This document shows positions 1 through 6,919 of a stretch of 11,487 nt of DNA, one piece after another. The first letter of the stretch is position 1. Every line of letters begins with the position of its first letter. The notes below the pieces were generated by a model. The model was not told where the DNA came from. It was given only the letters and a program-made list of their open reading frames with translations, and did not search any database. The stretch covers positions 1 through 11,487 of the forward strand of contig JAAXIE010000216.1 in the NCBI GenBank assembly GCA_012270525.1, read 5' to 3'. Source of the DNA: Dehalococcoidia bacterium. Its GTDB lineage: Bacteria; Chloroflexota; Dehalococcoidia; UBA3495; JAAXIE01. The translations under genes were made by a program, and so were the position numbers.

Positions 1-891
1 GTAGCCGCTGGTGATGCCCTTGGCGACGGTCATGATGTCGGGGGTTACACCCCAGTGTTCGCAGGCGAACATGCGGCCGGTGCGGCCGAATCCGGTGATG
101 ACCTCGTCAGCGATGAGGAGCACACCGTGGCGAGTGCAGATGTCGCGGAGCATGGGCCAGTAGTTGTCGCCGGGAACCGCCACGCCGGGCGGGCTGGCGA
201 TGGGTTCGGCGATAACGGCGGCCACCGTCTGGGGACCGTAGAACTTGATCAGTTCTTCCACTGCGTTGGCGCATCGAGTGGCACATTCTTCAGGGGTATC
301 GCCTCCCATCTCGCAACGGTAGGGGTTGGGCTGGGGGACGTGCACCGAGCCGGGCATCAGGGGTTCGTAGTCGATGCGGGGAGCGGAGGGCATCCCGCCG
401 AGGGACATGGCCCCGTAGGTGGCCCCATGATATGAGCCGCGGCGACTGATGATGCGGTAGCGCCCTGCTTCGCCGCGACGTCGCTGGTAGGCGCGGGCGA
501 TTTTCAGGGCGGTCTCCACCGATTCGGAACCGCCACTGGTGAAGAAGCAGCGACCCAGGTCGCCAGGGGTGATTTCGGCGATCTTCTCGGCGAGCTTGAC
601 GGTGGGGACGGTGGTGGAGCCAGCGGGCATGTAGGTCAACTCCAGCATCTGCTGGTAGGCGGCGTCGGCGATTTCGCGGCGCCCATAGCCCACGTTCTTG
701 AGCCAGAGGCCGGACATAGCGTCGAGGTAAGTGTTGCCATCGATATCCTTGACGCGGCAGCCCTCGCCGTCGATGAAGATGGGGGGGCCTCCCTTTTCCG
801 CCATTTCGCTGGGTTCCCTCTGGTAGATCCAGAGGTGCTGCAGCGCGCTCATCTTGAGCTGGTCGGCCTCGTGGGGGGTGTAGGTAGTCAT
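1..891 (-). CDS. Class III (omega) aminotransferase, C-terminus cut by window edge
   Basis: PLP-dependent aminotransferase of fold type I, class III. Members move an amino group from an omega-amino acid, amine or beta-amino acid to pyruvate or another 2-oxo acid in the cytoplasm. 297 residues are visible. They include the [16 protein letters not shown] segment (60-75) typical of omega-amino-acid:pyruvate transaminases, the phosphate-binding SGGSES turn (119-124), SYHG (153-156), the ring-binding Asp262 in [11 protein letters not shown], and the Schiff-base Lys291 in [10 protein letters not shown] just before the edge. Full members are about 440-460 residues, so roughly one third is missing. 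The ATG at 889-891 follows GGGAGGAGG (897-905) with a 5-nt spacer. No clear promoter is seen in the 189-nt upstream gap, which holds a 13-bp hairpin. Family is secure; substrate (taurine, beta-alanine, putrescine or other) is not determined. Confidence 0.93.
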   Translation of the reverse strand, partial: MTTYTPHEADQLKMSALQHLWIYQREPSEMAEKGGPPIFIDGEGCRVKDIDGNTYLDAMSGLWLKNVGYGRREIADAAYQQMLELTYMPAGSTTVPTVKLAEKIAEITPGDLGRCFFTSGGSESVETALKIARAYQRRRGEAGRYRIISRRGSYHGATYGAMSLGGMPSAPRIDYEPLMPGSVHVPQPNPYRCEMGGDTPEECATRCANAVEELIKFYGPQTVAAVIAEPIASPPGVAVPGDNYWPMLRDICTRHGVLLIADEVITGFGRTGRMFACEHWGVTPDIMTVAKGITSGY

Positions 892-995
892 GAGGGCCTC
901 CTCCCTGTGTGACTGGTGTGGCCCTTAAGAGTGTGGGCTGGTGGCCAGTGGTGCCGGAGCGGGGCCGTCACGATGGATGACGTTCCCCGGAAATG

Positions 996-1034
996 CAAAC
1001 ACAGGCTGACCGCGCAAAGGCCAGCCTGTGTTTG
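996..1034. terminator. 13-bp perfect inverted repeat between VOC and aminotransferase genes
   Basis: The arms CAAACACAGGCTG (996-1008) and CAGCCTGTGTTTG (1022-1034) pair perfectly around a 13-nt loop. The hairpin starts 46 nt after the VOC stop codon on the minus strand. The minus-strand continuation after the stem (CATTTCCGGGG) has only a weak T run, so it is not a classical intrinsic terminator. It could still slow or end VOC transcription, protect the 3' end of that mRNA, or act in the aminotransferase leader. The structure is certain; the role is inferred. Confidence 0.5.
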
Positions 1035-1080
1035 AGGGTGTCCAGGGCGTAGATCCGCCTACGTTTCTGGGCGGAGTTGG

Positions 1081-1473
1081 CTAGTTGTCCCGGGCCCAGC
1101 GGCGACCCGTGGGATGGTGGACGATCTCGAGCAGGTTGCCTTCGAGGTCGCGGATGAAGGCGGCGGTGGAGCCGTCGGGCCGATAGGTGGGTCCGCCACG
1201 CTCGAAGCCGATGCCGTTCTGCACGAGGTGGGCGATCATCTCGTTCCAGTCTTTGATTTCAAAGGCTGGGTGGCCCTCGGCCATGTAGACCGCGTCGTCC
1301 CGCACGGTGAAGTGAAGCTCGGACTCACCCACATGCAACTGGTTCTGCACGACTCCGATGCCAGGACCGCGGTCGACGTCTTCGAGGTTGAAGATGTCGC
1401 GGTACCACTGCTTGGTGGCTTCCAAGTCCTTGCATTCGAGGTTGATATGGTGCACGCCAAAGATCCTAGACAT
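1081..1473 (-). CDS. VOC family (glyoxalase/dioxygenase fold) protein
   Basis: A 130-residue single-module vicinal-oxygen-chelate protein. The family binds a divalent metal and includes lactoylglutathione lyase, extradiol dioxygenases, epimerases and bleomycin/fosfomycin resistance proteins; most act as dimers. The N-terminal strand carries VHHINLE (H8/H9), LHF follows at about 53-55, GHPAF has His68, and the C-terminal FIRDLEGNLLEIVHH carries the usual Glu ligand (E116) after a beta hairpin. The start is the ATG at 1471-1473, because AGAAGGAG (1481-1488) lies 7 nt upstream. An in-frame TTG at 1477-1479 would leave only 1 nt between ribosome site and start. The gene has its own promoter upstream and a hairpin downstream, so it is probably transcribed on its own. 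The substrate cannot be predicted. Part of its N-terminal coding sequence recurs exactly at 11104-11125. Confidence 0.9.
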   Translation of the reverse strand: MSRIFGVHHINLECKDLEATKQWYRDIFNLEDVDRGPGIGVVQNQLHVGESELHFTVRDDAVYMAEGHPAFEIKDWNEMIAHLVQNGIGFERGGPTYRPDGSTAAFIRDLEGNLLEIVHHPTGRRWARDN

Positions 1474-1550
1474 GCTCAATCTCCTTCTCTAGTTACGGTT
1501 GGCCCAGCTTGCGACAGGCATAGCAGGGTCATTGCTCCCGACTGAGGTTC

Positions 1551-1580
1551 AGTCTAATTAGGCGGTGGAAAGGTTGTCAA
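1551..1580 (-). promoter_or_regulatory. Sigma-70-type promoter for the VOC gene
   Basis: On the minus strand a perfect -35 TTGACA (1575-1580) is followed after 18 nt by TAGACT (1551-1556, 4 of 6 matches to TATAAT). Transcription would start near 1543-1545, giving a leader of about 70 nt before the VOC ATG. It sits in the only gap between the PepC and VOC genes, in the right orientation. Confidence 0.5.
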
Positions 1581-1628
1581 CACTTACCCATTCCGTGCCT
1601 ATCGTGCCGTTCGTTCCAGGGAGGCGTG

Positions 1629-2996
1629 CTATAGCTCTGGAGATGCCTGGTGCGCCAGGGAGCCCATTGGGTCCCAGGGAGGGAGGACCACTGGTTCGAG
1701 TTCGAGGGCTTGTTGCAGGTCGTCGGGGAGGTAGCTCCTGGGGGCGGCGATTTCGAACATGTACTCGGCGAACCAGGAATCGTTCATGAGGAAGAAGCCC
1801 TTGTCGCCGACCTTGTCGTCCCAGCTGTTTTCCACCCGCCAGCGACGCGGTTGACCGTCCACCACGTCCACGCCGGTGAAGAGCATGGCATGGGTCATGG
1901 CCGTCTGGTGGTACTCCAGTCTCTCTTCCTTGTTCATGGAAAACTCGGCGTTGTAGACACTGGCATAGTCGAAGAGTTCGGCGTCCCAGAGACCCTTGTC
2001 GCGGTGCATCTGCTTGCCGGTGTCGCAGCCCATCCAGACGGGCTTGCCTTCCTGCAGCATGCGCATAGCGATGTCCTTCATCAGATCGATGGACACGTTG
2101 AGATACTTGATGCTCGCGCCATCGACCACATTGCCCAGGTACTGGACGGTGTAGGTGCGGCTGGGCGGGTTGGACTGGCGCGGGTCGTGCACCAAGCAGA
2201 CGTATTCATCCATGGGGGTGGAGATGTAGGTCTCGGCGAATTGCGAGGGGGTCATGCGACCGTCCCGGTGAAACTGGCCGTCCTTGTCCTTCCATTGCCA
2301 GTCGAAATCGACGGGCGGATTGCCGAGATGCATGGATAGAATCTGGTAGACGGAACGAAGGGTATCTTCCTTGGCTTGGCGCATGGCGGGCAGTCCGCCT
2401 TCCTCGGCGTACAACCGGCGGATGTTCCGTGCTCCCTGGCGCACCTGGTAGTTGAGGCTGGCGTTCATCCGTGCGGAGTTGCCCGAGCTTTCGGTTTCGG
2501 GCATGACGGTCTTGGGGACCACGCCATGCTTCCGGACCAGGCTGACGAACATATCCCACTGGCCGCCGTCGCCCAGGGGCTGGTGCAGGAGCCAAGCGAC
2601 AACACGGTCGTCGACGGGACGGTCGGCGGTCTCGATGATGGCTTCCAGGACGTAGTTGGCGCGTTCCATTTTGTCCCAGAACATGACGTAGCTCTGGCTG
2701 AACTCGAACTCCTTGACGTTGAGGAGGTTCTTGGTTTCGGCGCGGAACAGGTTGAGACCTGCGAACATCCAGCAGCGCCCGGAACGGGCTTGATTGGTGA
2801 CGCTCCAATCGTCGAGGACGGTGGAGAAGGTGTGGGTGGCTTCGGCCACTATGTTGCGATTCAGGGCCACGTCGTTCACGTCGTGCTGGGTGACGACGTT
2901 CTGCATGAGTTGGTGGGAAGGCTGGGACTCGAAGGTCTGTTGGAAGCCGGCCAGCATGGCCGAATCCAAGGCACCGGGATGGGTCTGCAAGCTCAT
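1629..2996 (-). CDS. pepC: Aminopeptidase C / bleomycin hydrolase (peptidase family C1B)
   Basis: Papain-fold cytosolic aminopeptidase that removes N-terminal residues from peptides; the family also hydrolyses bleomycin and homocysteine thiolactone and forms barrel-shaped hexamers. The 455 residues match the usual length of about 440-450. The triad is visible: Cys75 in NQARSGRCWMFAGLN with the oxyanion Gln69, His369 in MTHAMLFTGVD and Asn390 in WRVENSWDD. EFSQSYVMFWDKMERAN (98-114) and GDGGQWDM (142-149) are family signatures. The conserved end WDPMGSLA is followed by seven extra residues; in the family the C-terminus reaches into the active site, so this tail may affect exopeptidase trimming. 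No signal peptide. GAGGAGA (3006-3012) is 9 nt before the ATG. It lies 86 nt after the TPP enzyme gene on the same strand with no terminator between, so co-transcription is likely. Confidence 0.95.
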   Translation of the reverse strand: MSLQTHPGALDSAMLAGFQQTFESQPSHQLMQNVVTQHDVNDVALNRNIVAEATHTFSTVLDDWSVTNQARSGRCWMFAGLNLFRAETKNLLNVKEFEFSQSYVMFWDKMERANYVLEAIIETADRPVDDRVVAWLLHQPLGDGGQWDMFVSLVRKHGVVPKTVMPETESSGNSARMNASLNYQVRQGARNIRRLYAEEGGLPAMRQAKEDTLRSVYQILSMHLGNPPVDFDWQWKDKDGQFHRDGRMTPSQFAETYISTPMDEYVCLVHDPRQSNPPSRTYTVQYLGNVVDGASIKYLNVSIDLMKDIAMRMLQEGKPVWMGCDTGKQMHRDKGLWDAELFDYASVYNAEFSMNKEERLEYHQTAMTHAMLFTGVDVVDGQPRRWRVENSWDDKVGDKGFFLMNDSWFAEYMFEIAAPRSYLPDDLQQALELEPVVLPPWDPMGSLAHQASPEL

Positions 2997-3082
2997 GTTC
3001 TGTGTTCTCCTCGAGAAAGTTGTGTTCCGGGTCGCATAAAGATCAGACGGGCAAGGTCGGAGACCCTTTGGCAGCCGTGAGT

Positions 3083-4753
3083 TTACACGGAGCCATCGAT
3101 CACAATGTCCAGGAGGGCTGGCTTGCCGGACCTCAGAGCCCGGTCCACGGCGGGGGCGATCTCGGCGGGGTCGGTGATGCGTTCGCCGTGGACACCCATG
3201 CTGTTGGCTATGGAAGCCATGTCGAAGGGAGTGGCGAAATCGGAATAGGGGAGCCTTCCACCGGAGGTCTCCGGCAGATTGAGGACGTCCTTCTGGTAGG
3301 TGTTGAAGTTGACCTTGAGAACGCGGTACATGCCATTGTTGCAGATGACGAAGATGCAGGGGATGTTGTCATTGGCGGCGGTCCATAGTCCCTGGATGGT
3401 CATCATAGCACTGCCATCGCCAATGATGCCGAAGACGGGACGATGGGGGTTGGCGCACTGGGTGCCCATCGTTGCCCCGATGCCCCCGCCGATGGACTGG
3501 CCCCGGACGCCTCGAAGGTCACCGCGACGGGCGGCTTGGAAGTAGTGGCGCATGACGCCGCGGTTGCTGATGGAGTCGTCGACGACGATGGCGTTGGCTG
3601 GGAGGGCGGAGGCCAACTCCGACATCATGCGGGCTGGGGTCATTGGCTTGGAGTCCCATGATTCGGCGACGGAGGCGTCGAAGGCTTCGCGATTGGTGCG
3701 AGCTTCTGCGATCACGGACTGCTTACGTTGTTCGATTTTCGAGAGGTCGCTTGGGGACAGTCGCTCCCGGAGGGTGGTGGCGAGGTCGGAGAGGGCTGGG
3801 GCGCAATGGGCCACGATTCCGAGGTCGGTGGGTTCGGAACGGCCGATGCGTCCGGGGCTGGGGTCGATGTGCACCAGCTTGGCTTCGGGAGGAAGGATTA
3901 CGTCTCCCCAGTAGAAGAGTTCGGCAAAGGGGTCGGCACCGACTGCCAGGACGAGGTCGACCTGTTGCAGGACGGAGCGCTGCCCGGCGACCCGCAGGGA
4001 GAGGCCACCGAGGTATTGACCGTGAGTGGTTGGGAAAGCGGCCTCGGCTCCTCCTGCCTGGTAGACGGGAAGGCCCGCCAGTTCGGCCAACTCCACGGCT
4101 TGGTCCAGGGCGTCGTCCTCGGAAAGCCGGTCGCCTACCAGCATCATGGGCCGGTTGGAGTCGAGGAGCATGGACGCGGCCAAGGAGATGCCGTCGGGGC
4201 TTGGTCTTGGGGCGTCATGCACGGGCTGGGAGGGAACGATGTTCATCTCGGCCATACTTTCCAGGGCGTTGGAAGAGAACCCGACGTAGACCGGGCCCTT
4301 GGGATGACTGTTGGCCTCGTTGAAAGCCCGCCGGATTGCGCTGGGGATCTGGTCGGGGAGAGTCAGTTCCACGGCCCACTTGGTCACGGGCCGGACCAGT
4401 TGGGCCAAGTCTGTCATGCTCTCGTTGATTTTGCGGGCGTCGTAGTTGGCGGAGGTCACCACCATGGGAGTGCCGCTGTTGAGGGCGTCCAGCATGAGGG
4501 CGATGCCGTTGGCCAGGCCGCTGTCCACATGGAGGCTGACGAAGGAGGCCCTTCCGGTGGCCCGAGCGTAGGACTCGCCCATTCCCACGGCGACGCTTTC
4601 CTGGAGGGTGAGGATGTAGCGGAACTCCGGGTAGTCGCCCAGCATATCGATGATGGGGCCCTCGCTGGTGCCGGGGTTGCCGAAGATGTAGTCGACTCCC
4701 TCGGCCTTGAGCATTTCCAGCAGGGCCTGCTTGCCGGTCATTATCTGGGACAA
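3083..4753 (-). CDS. TPP-dependent 2-oxo-acid decarboxylase/synthase, benzoylformate-decarboxylase-like
   Basis: A member of the acetolactate synthase/benzoylformate decarboxylase superfamily, which uses thiamine diphosphate and Mg2+ to cleave or join 2-oxo acids. Numbered from the TTG at 4751-4753 (556 residues), the order is the pyrimidine domain with TLQESVAVG and the cofactor-activating Glu52, LHVDSGLANG with His75, a central domain (about 185-330) with FPTTHG (His244), and the PP domain with GDGS (446-449) closed by CNNGMYR (Asn472-Asn473). FGNPGTSEGP near the start and LHVDSG resemble benzoylformate decarboxylase more than true acetolactate synthase. No export signal. The TTG is preferred because GGAGG (4759-4763) lies 5 nt upstream; the ATG at 4739-4741 and the TTG at 4778-4780 lack a ribosome site. 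It is followed by pepC and is divergent from the class IV aminotransferase. The family is firm; the substrate (aromatic or aliphatic 2-oxo acid) is unknown. Confidence 0.9.
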   Translation of the reverse strand: MSQIMTGKQALLEMLKAEGVDYIFGNPGTSEGPIIDMLGDYPEFRYILTLQESVAVGMGESYARATGRASFVSLHVDSGLANGIALMLDALNSGTPMVVTSANYDARKINESMTDLAQLVRPVTKWAVELTLPDQIPSAIRRAFNEANSHPKGPVYVGFSSNALESMAEMNIVPSQPVHDAPRPSPDGISLAASMLLDSNRPMMLVGDRLSEDDALDQAVELAELAGLPVYQAGGAEAAFPTTHGQYLGGLSLRVAGQRSVLQQVDLVLAVGADPFAELFYWGDVILPPEAKLVHIDPSPGRIGRSEPTDLGIVAHCAPALSDLATTLRERLSPSDLSKIEQRKQSVIAEARTNREAFDASVAESWDSKPMTPARMMSELASALPANAIVVDDSISNRGVMRHYFQAARRGDLRGVRGQSIGGGIGATMGTQCANPHRPVFGIIGDGSAMMTIQGLWTAANDNIPCIFVICNNGMYRVLKVNFNTYQKDVLNLPETSGGRLPYSDFATPFDMASIANSMGVHGERITDPAEIAPAVDRALRSGKPALLDIVIDGSV

Positions 4754-4758
4754 GGACG

Positions 4759-4763
4759 CCTCC
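4759..4763 (-). promoter_or_regulatory. Ribosome binding site that selects the TTG start of the TPP enzyme
   Basis: GGAGG on the minus strand lies 5 nt before TTG (4751-4753). The nearby ATG at 4739-4741 would be 17 nt away, too far for normal pairing geometry, so the TTG is the better-supported start. Confidence 0.6.
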
Positions 4764-4814
4764 GGTGGGGCACTGCCCAAGGAACGAAGATGCGGGCAGT
4801 GGAGATGTGACGCA

Positions 4815-4820
4815 ATTCTA
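4815..4820 (-). promoter_or_regulatory. Possible -10 element for the TPP enzyme/pepC unit
   Basis: The minus strand reads TAGAAT (5 of 6 matches to TATAAT) about 60 nt upstream of the TTG start. No convincing -35 lies 16-18 nt further upstream, so this is a weak call supported mainly by its place in the divergent intergenic region. Confidence 0.3.
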
Positions 4821-4887
4821 CAACAAGAGGCGGGACGGGAGTTGGAGCGATGGGTGGGAAGACGGGAGTGGAAGGGGAGGGCCGGCA

Positions 4888-4916
4888 GTGACCGGAGGCT
4901 AACGGACTGCTATCAT
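4888..4916 (+). promoter_or_regulatory. Extended -10 promoter for the class IV aminotransferase
   Basis: GTGACC (4888-4893, 4 of 6 to TTGACA) is followed after 17 nt by TATCAT (4911-4916, 5 of 6 to TATAAT). A TG dinucleotide one base before the -10 makes it an extended -10. Transcription would start near 4923, about 29 nt before the ATG. Confidence 0.5.
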
Positions 4917-4951
4917 GGGCGGCCATTGTCAGGGACAAAGGGGGGCGTTTC

Positions 4952-5860
4952 ATGGCAGTACAAGAGCGGACTGCATATCTCAACGGGAAGTTCCTGCCGG
5001 AGAGCCAGGCGGCCATACCCATCCGGGACCGGGGGTTCATCTACGGGGATGCGGCGTTCGACGTAGCCCGCACCTTCCAGGGGCGTCCCTTCCGGTTGAG
5101 GGAGCACCTGGACCGCCTGTATGCCTCATGTCGCTACCTGCGGATCGATCCGGGCATGACCCAGGATACCATGGAGGAGCTGACGCTTGAGGTGCTGAGA
5201 CAGAACCTGGCCCTGCTGGGAGAGAACGAGGACTACTGGGTGACTCAGAGGGTGACCCGAGGGGTGGAAGGCCCCGACGGCGACGAGCCAACTGTGCTGA
5301 TCGAGTGCCGACCGCTGCCCCTGGCTGCGAGAGCACGCTACTACCGCACGGGGGTCCCCATGGTGACGCCCTCGGTGCCGCGAACCCCGCCCCAGTTCCT
5401 GAGTCCGAGAGCGAAGACACACAACTACCTGAACATGGTGATGGGCGATCTGGAAGCGCGGGACCGGAACCCGGAAGCGTGGGCCCTGCTACTGGACGAG
5501 CGTGGAAACCTGGCGGAGGGGAAGGGTTGCAACGTTTTCATCGTGAAGGAAGGGGCGGTACATACGCCCAACGTGCAGTTCGTTCTGCCGGGTATCACGC
5601 GGGATGTGGTACTCGAACTGGCGAGGTCCACCGGCGTACCTGCTCACGAGGGAGACATCGACCTGTACGATGCGTACACAGCCGATGAGGCCTTCCTGAC
5701 ATCCACCAGCTTGTGCATCTGCCCGGTGGCTTCGCTGAACGGCTCGACCATCGGGGATGGGAAGGTGCCAGGCCCGGTGACGAGCAGCCTGATTGCGGCG
5801 TTCAGTGATTTGGTCGGGATGGACTACGTGGGGCAGTACCTAGCGCACGAGGCGCGCTAG
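4952..5860 (+). CDS. Class IV (fold type IV) PLP aminotransferase, branched-chain / D-amino-acid / (R)-amine type
   Basis: A 302-residue cytosolic PLP enzyme of the BCAT/D-amino-acid transaminase family. The Schiff-base lysine is Lys155 in SPRAKTHNYLN, and the pyridine-nitrogen Glu189 is in GNLAEGKGCNVF. The N-terminal DRGFIYGDAAFDVARTF (25-41) is the substrate loop, and LPGITRDVV (212-220) is the usual phosphate-loop segment. Length matches the family (about 280-310). Several stretches recall fungal and actinobacterial (R)-selective amine transaminases from memory: GRPFRLREHLDRL (44-56), VTRG (101-104), VPRTPPQ (142-148) and GPVTSSLI near the end. IYGD, however, is closer to BCATs. It could supply branched-chain amino acids, act on D-amino acids, or use amines. 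ATG is 6 nt after a G-rich ribosome site (4940-4945). Its stop codon overlaps the end of a minus-strand gene. Confidence 0.92.
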   Translation: MAVQERTAYLNGKFLPESQAAIPIRDRGFIYGDAAFDVARTFQGRPFRLREHLDRLYASCRYLRIDPGMTQDTMEELTLEVLRQNLALLGENEDYWVTQRVTRGVEGPDGDEPTVLIECRPLPLAARARYYRTGVPMVTPSVPRTPPQFLSPRAKTHNYLNMVMGDLEARDRNPEAWALLLDERGNLAEGKGCNVFIVKEGAVHTPNVQFVLPGITRDVVLELARSTGVPAHEGDIDLYDAYTADEAFLTSTSLCICPVASLNGSTIGDGKVPGPVTSSLIAAFSDLVGMDYVGQYLAHEAR

Positions 5861-6131
5861 CCCGACCGGGCCTGCCAGAGTTCCAGGAACTGGTCAGCGG
5901 TAAGGGGGCACTCCACCAAGTCGTCCAACTCACGCTTATTGAGCTTGAGGCGCCCAGCCGTGTCGTCTATCACGAATCTGGCAATCGACCGCCTCTGCTG
6001 GAGTGGGAGAACTTCGCAACTCGATACTCATGTCCGTCCAGTGTCACATAACAGAAGACATGATGTGATCTTCTGTCCTCGGAGGCGTTCAGCTTGGGCC
6101 GCAGGGCCCCTCGTAGATCCCGTAAGTCCAC
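5857..6131 (-). pseudogene. Small toxin-like gene broken by a one-base frameshift
   Basis: Reading from GTG (6129-6131), 1 nt after the stop of the upstream gene, gives MDLRDLRGALRPKL, then HHVFCYVTLDGHEYRVAKFSH, and ends PDS at the TGA 5970-5972. A different frame continues directly with VIDDTAGRLKLNKRELDDLV and ends ...LELWQARSG at TAG 5857-5859. Joined by one inserted base near 5973, the two parts give a continuous, sensible protein of about 91 residues. The N-terminal half is a basic beta-rich segment and the C-terminal half is helical. I see no slippery heptamer that would argue for programmed frameshifting, so a deletion or an assembly error is likelier. The position behind a HicB-like gene suggests a toxin-type partner, but I do not recognise the family. 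A TTG start at 6153-6155 is possible but lacks support. Its stop overlaps the aminotransferase stop on the other strand. Confidence 0.6.
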
Positions 6132-6132
6132 T

Positions 6133-6411
6133 CTAGGTAACGCTCTTACGTCCAAGCAACTCCTGCAGCTTCGCCAAGTCGTCTCTAGCTGCAGGGGCTA
6201 ACTTTTGTTGGCGAAGCTGCAGGGATTCGTAGTAGTCGCTTAGGGATGTCAATAGGTCGGCGATGGCCGTTTCCAGAGTGGGTCCTACCCCGTATTCCTC
6301 AACCGGCAGGCGAGTGATGGCGAGGATCTCTTCTCCGGATGGGCGAATCTCGATAAACAGGTCTTCCTTAAGCCTCCAAGCGCCATACCACGAATATCCC
6401 TGGGAGACCAC
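6133..6411 (-). CDS. Small HicB-like/antitoxin-like protein, possibly 5'-truncated by an in-frame TGA
   Basis: 92 residues from GTG (6409-6411): strands in SWYGAWRLKEDLFIEIRPSG and EEILAITRLPVEEYG, then GPTLETAIADLLTSLSDYYESLQ helix and a charged helical tail. The strand-strand-helix order with a G.TLE.AI..L motif resembles HicB-type antitoxin domains, but this is judged by eye. No ribosome site precedes the GTG. In the same frame upstream lies ATG (6502-6504) with GAGAGG (6512-6517) 7 nt before it; that reading gives 30 residues, MIAGTNLLEANV..., then TGA (6412-6414) directly before the GTG. The original protein may have been about 123 residues with TGA replacing a sense codon such as CGA. 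It lies second in a three-gene cassette and ends 1 nt before the toxin-like gene. Function not proven. Confidence 0.6.
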   Translation of the reverse strand: MVSQGYSWYGAWRLKEDLFIEIRPSGEEILAITRLPVEEYGVGPTLETAIADLLTSLSDYYESLQLRQQKLAPAARDDLAKLQELLGRKSVT

Positions 6412-6504
6412 TCACCAAGAGGCACTAGTCAGGGGACCGGTGATCGTCATGGTGCCAACAGAAGAAGTTACGTTCGCCTCCAATAGATTGGTGCCTGCAA
6501 TCAT
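6412..6504 (-). other. 30-codon ORF, disrupted N-terminus of the HicB-like gene or a leader peptide
   Basis: ATG (6502-6504) lies 5 nt after the stop of the DUF3467-like gene. The ribosome site GAGAGG overlaps that gene's last codons, which is normal operon packing. It reads MIAGTNLLEANVTSSVGTM (start), then TITGPLTSASW, and stops at TGA 6412-6414, in frame with and adjoining the next GTG. This is best read as the original start of the HicB-like gene followed by a nonsense change. A true leader ORF with reinitiation is the alternative. Confidence 0.5.
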
Positions 6505-6509
6505 CACAA

Positions 6510-6815
6510 TTACCTCTCAGGGCTGCGCCAAAAGGAGTTCCAGTCCTCGAGGGCGATTCCCAATTGAGACAGCACTGCAGTCGGTAGCTCATATCGGACT
6601 CCGCTGTTTTCCTCATGCAGTAACAATTGCCTAGTGAGGATGAAGGCCATTGCTCTTATGTGTTCATTACTCATCCTGATTGTACCGAGCCGAGTTGGTT
6701 GGCTTACGGTAGCGGGTGCCGGGTGCGCTTCTCCTAGGGAAAAAGTGAGGTTCGCGCCCCATGGGTTCAAGGTGATGGTGAAATTGTCGCTGTATATATC
6801 GAACGTATCGGGCAT
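6510..6815 (-). CDS. Conserved small protein, DUF3467-like
   Basis: A 101-residue hypothetical protein from ATG 6813-6815. The pattern DIYSDNFTITLNPWGANLTF (6-25), then LGTIRMSNEHIRAMAFILTRQL (43-64) and a terminal LGIALEDWNSFW, resembles the DUF3467 layout: a beta segment with a P-W/P-Y motif, then an R-[VI]-x-MS-x-[EQ]-H helix. The function of that family is unknown to me. No signal peptide or membrane segment. The ATG has GGGGG (6818-6822) close upstream. The frame is open to a TTG at 6876-6878, but that region has no ribosome site. It is the first and only intact gene of a three-gene minus-strand cassette; the next ATG is 5 nt after its stop. The family match is by eye, without a profile search. 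Confidence 0.6.
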   Translation of the reverse strand: MPDTFDIYSDNFTITLNPWGANLTFSLGEAHPAPATVSQPTRLGTIRMSNEHIRAMAFILTRQLLLHEENSGVRYELPTAVLSQLGIALEDWNSFWRSPER

Positions 6816-6919
6816 ATGGCCCCCATCAGATATCAGACCTAGCAGTTCCGGCGTATCATCACCCACAGGTTGCAACAACCCTAGTCAAGGTGCGGGAGAT
6901 GTACGTCTGCGCTTCTCTC

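Noticed and set aside
1650..2339. 229-codon plus-strand open frame over pepC
   Set aside because: Shadow of pepC: His/Val/Gly-rich without domain signals, while the opposite strand has an intact Cys-His-Asn triad.
3728..4810. 360-codon plus-strand open frame antisense to the TPP enzyme
   Set aside because: It mirrors the GC-biased codons of the minus-strand gene, has no recognisable motif, and the minus-strand product carries all TPP-enzyme signatures.
6883..6888. TTGACT as a -35 for the three-gene cassette
   Set aside because: The only -10-like hexamer downstream (GATGAT) needs a 19-nt spacer and matches 4 of 6, so I did not list it as a promoter.
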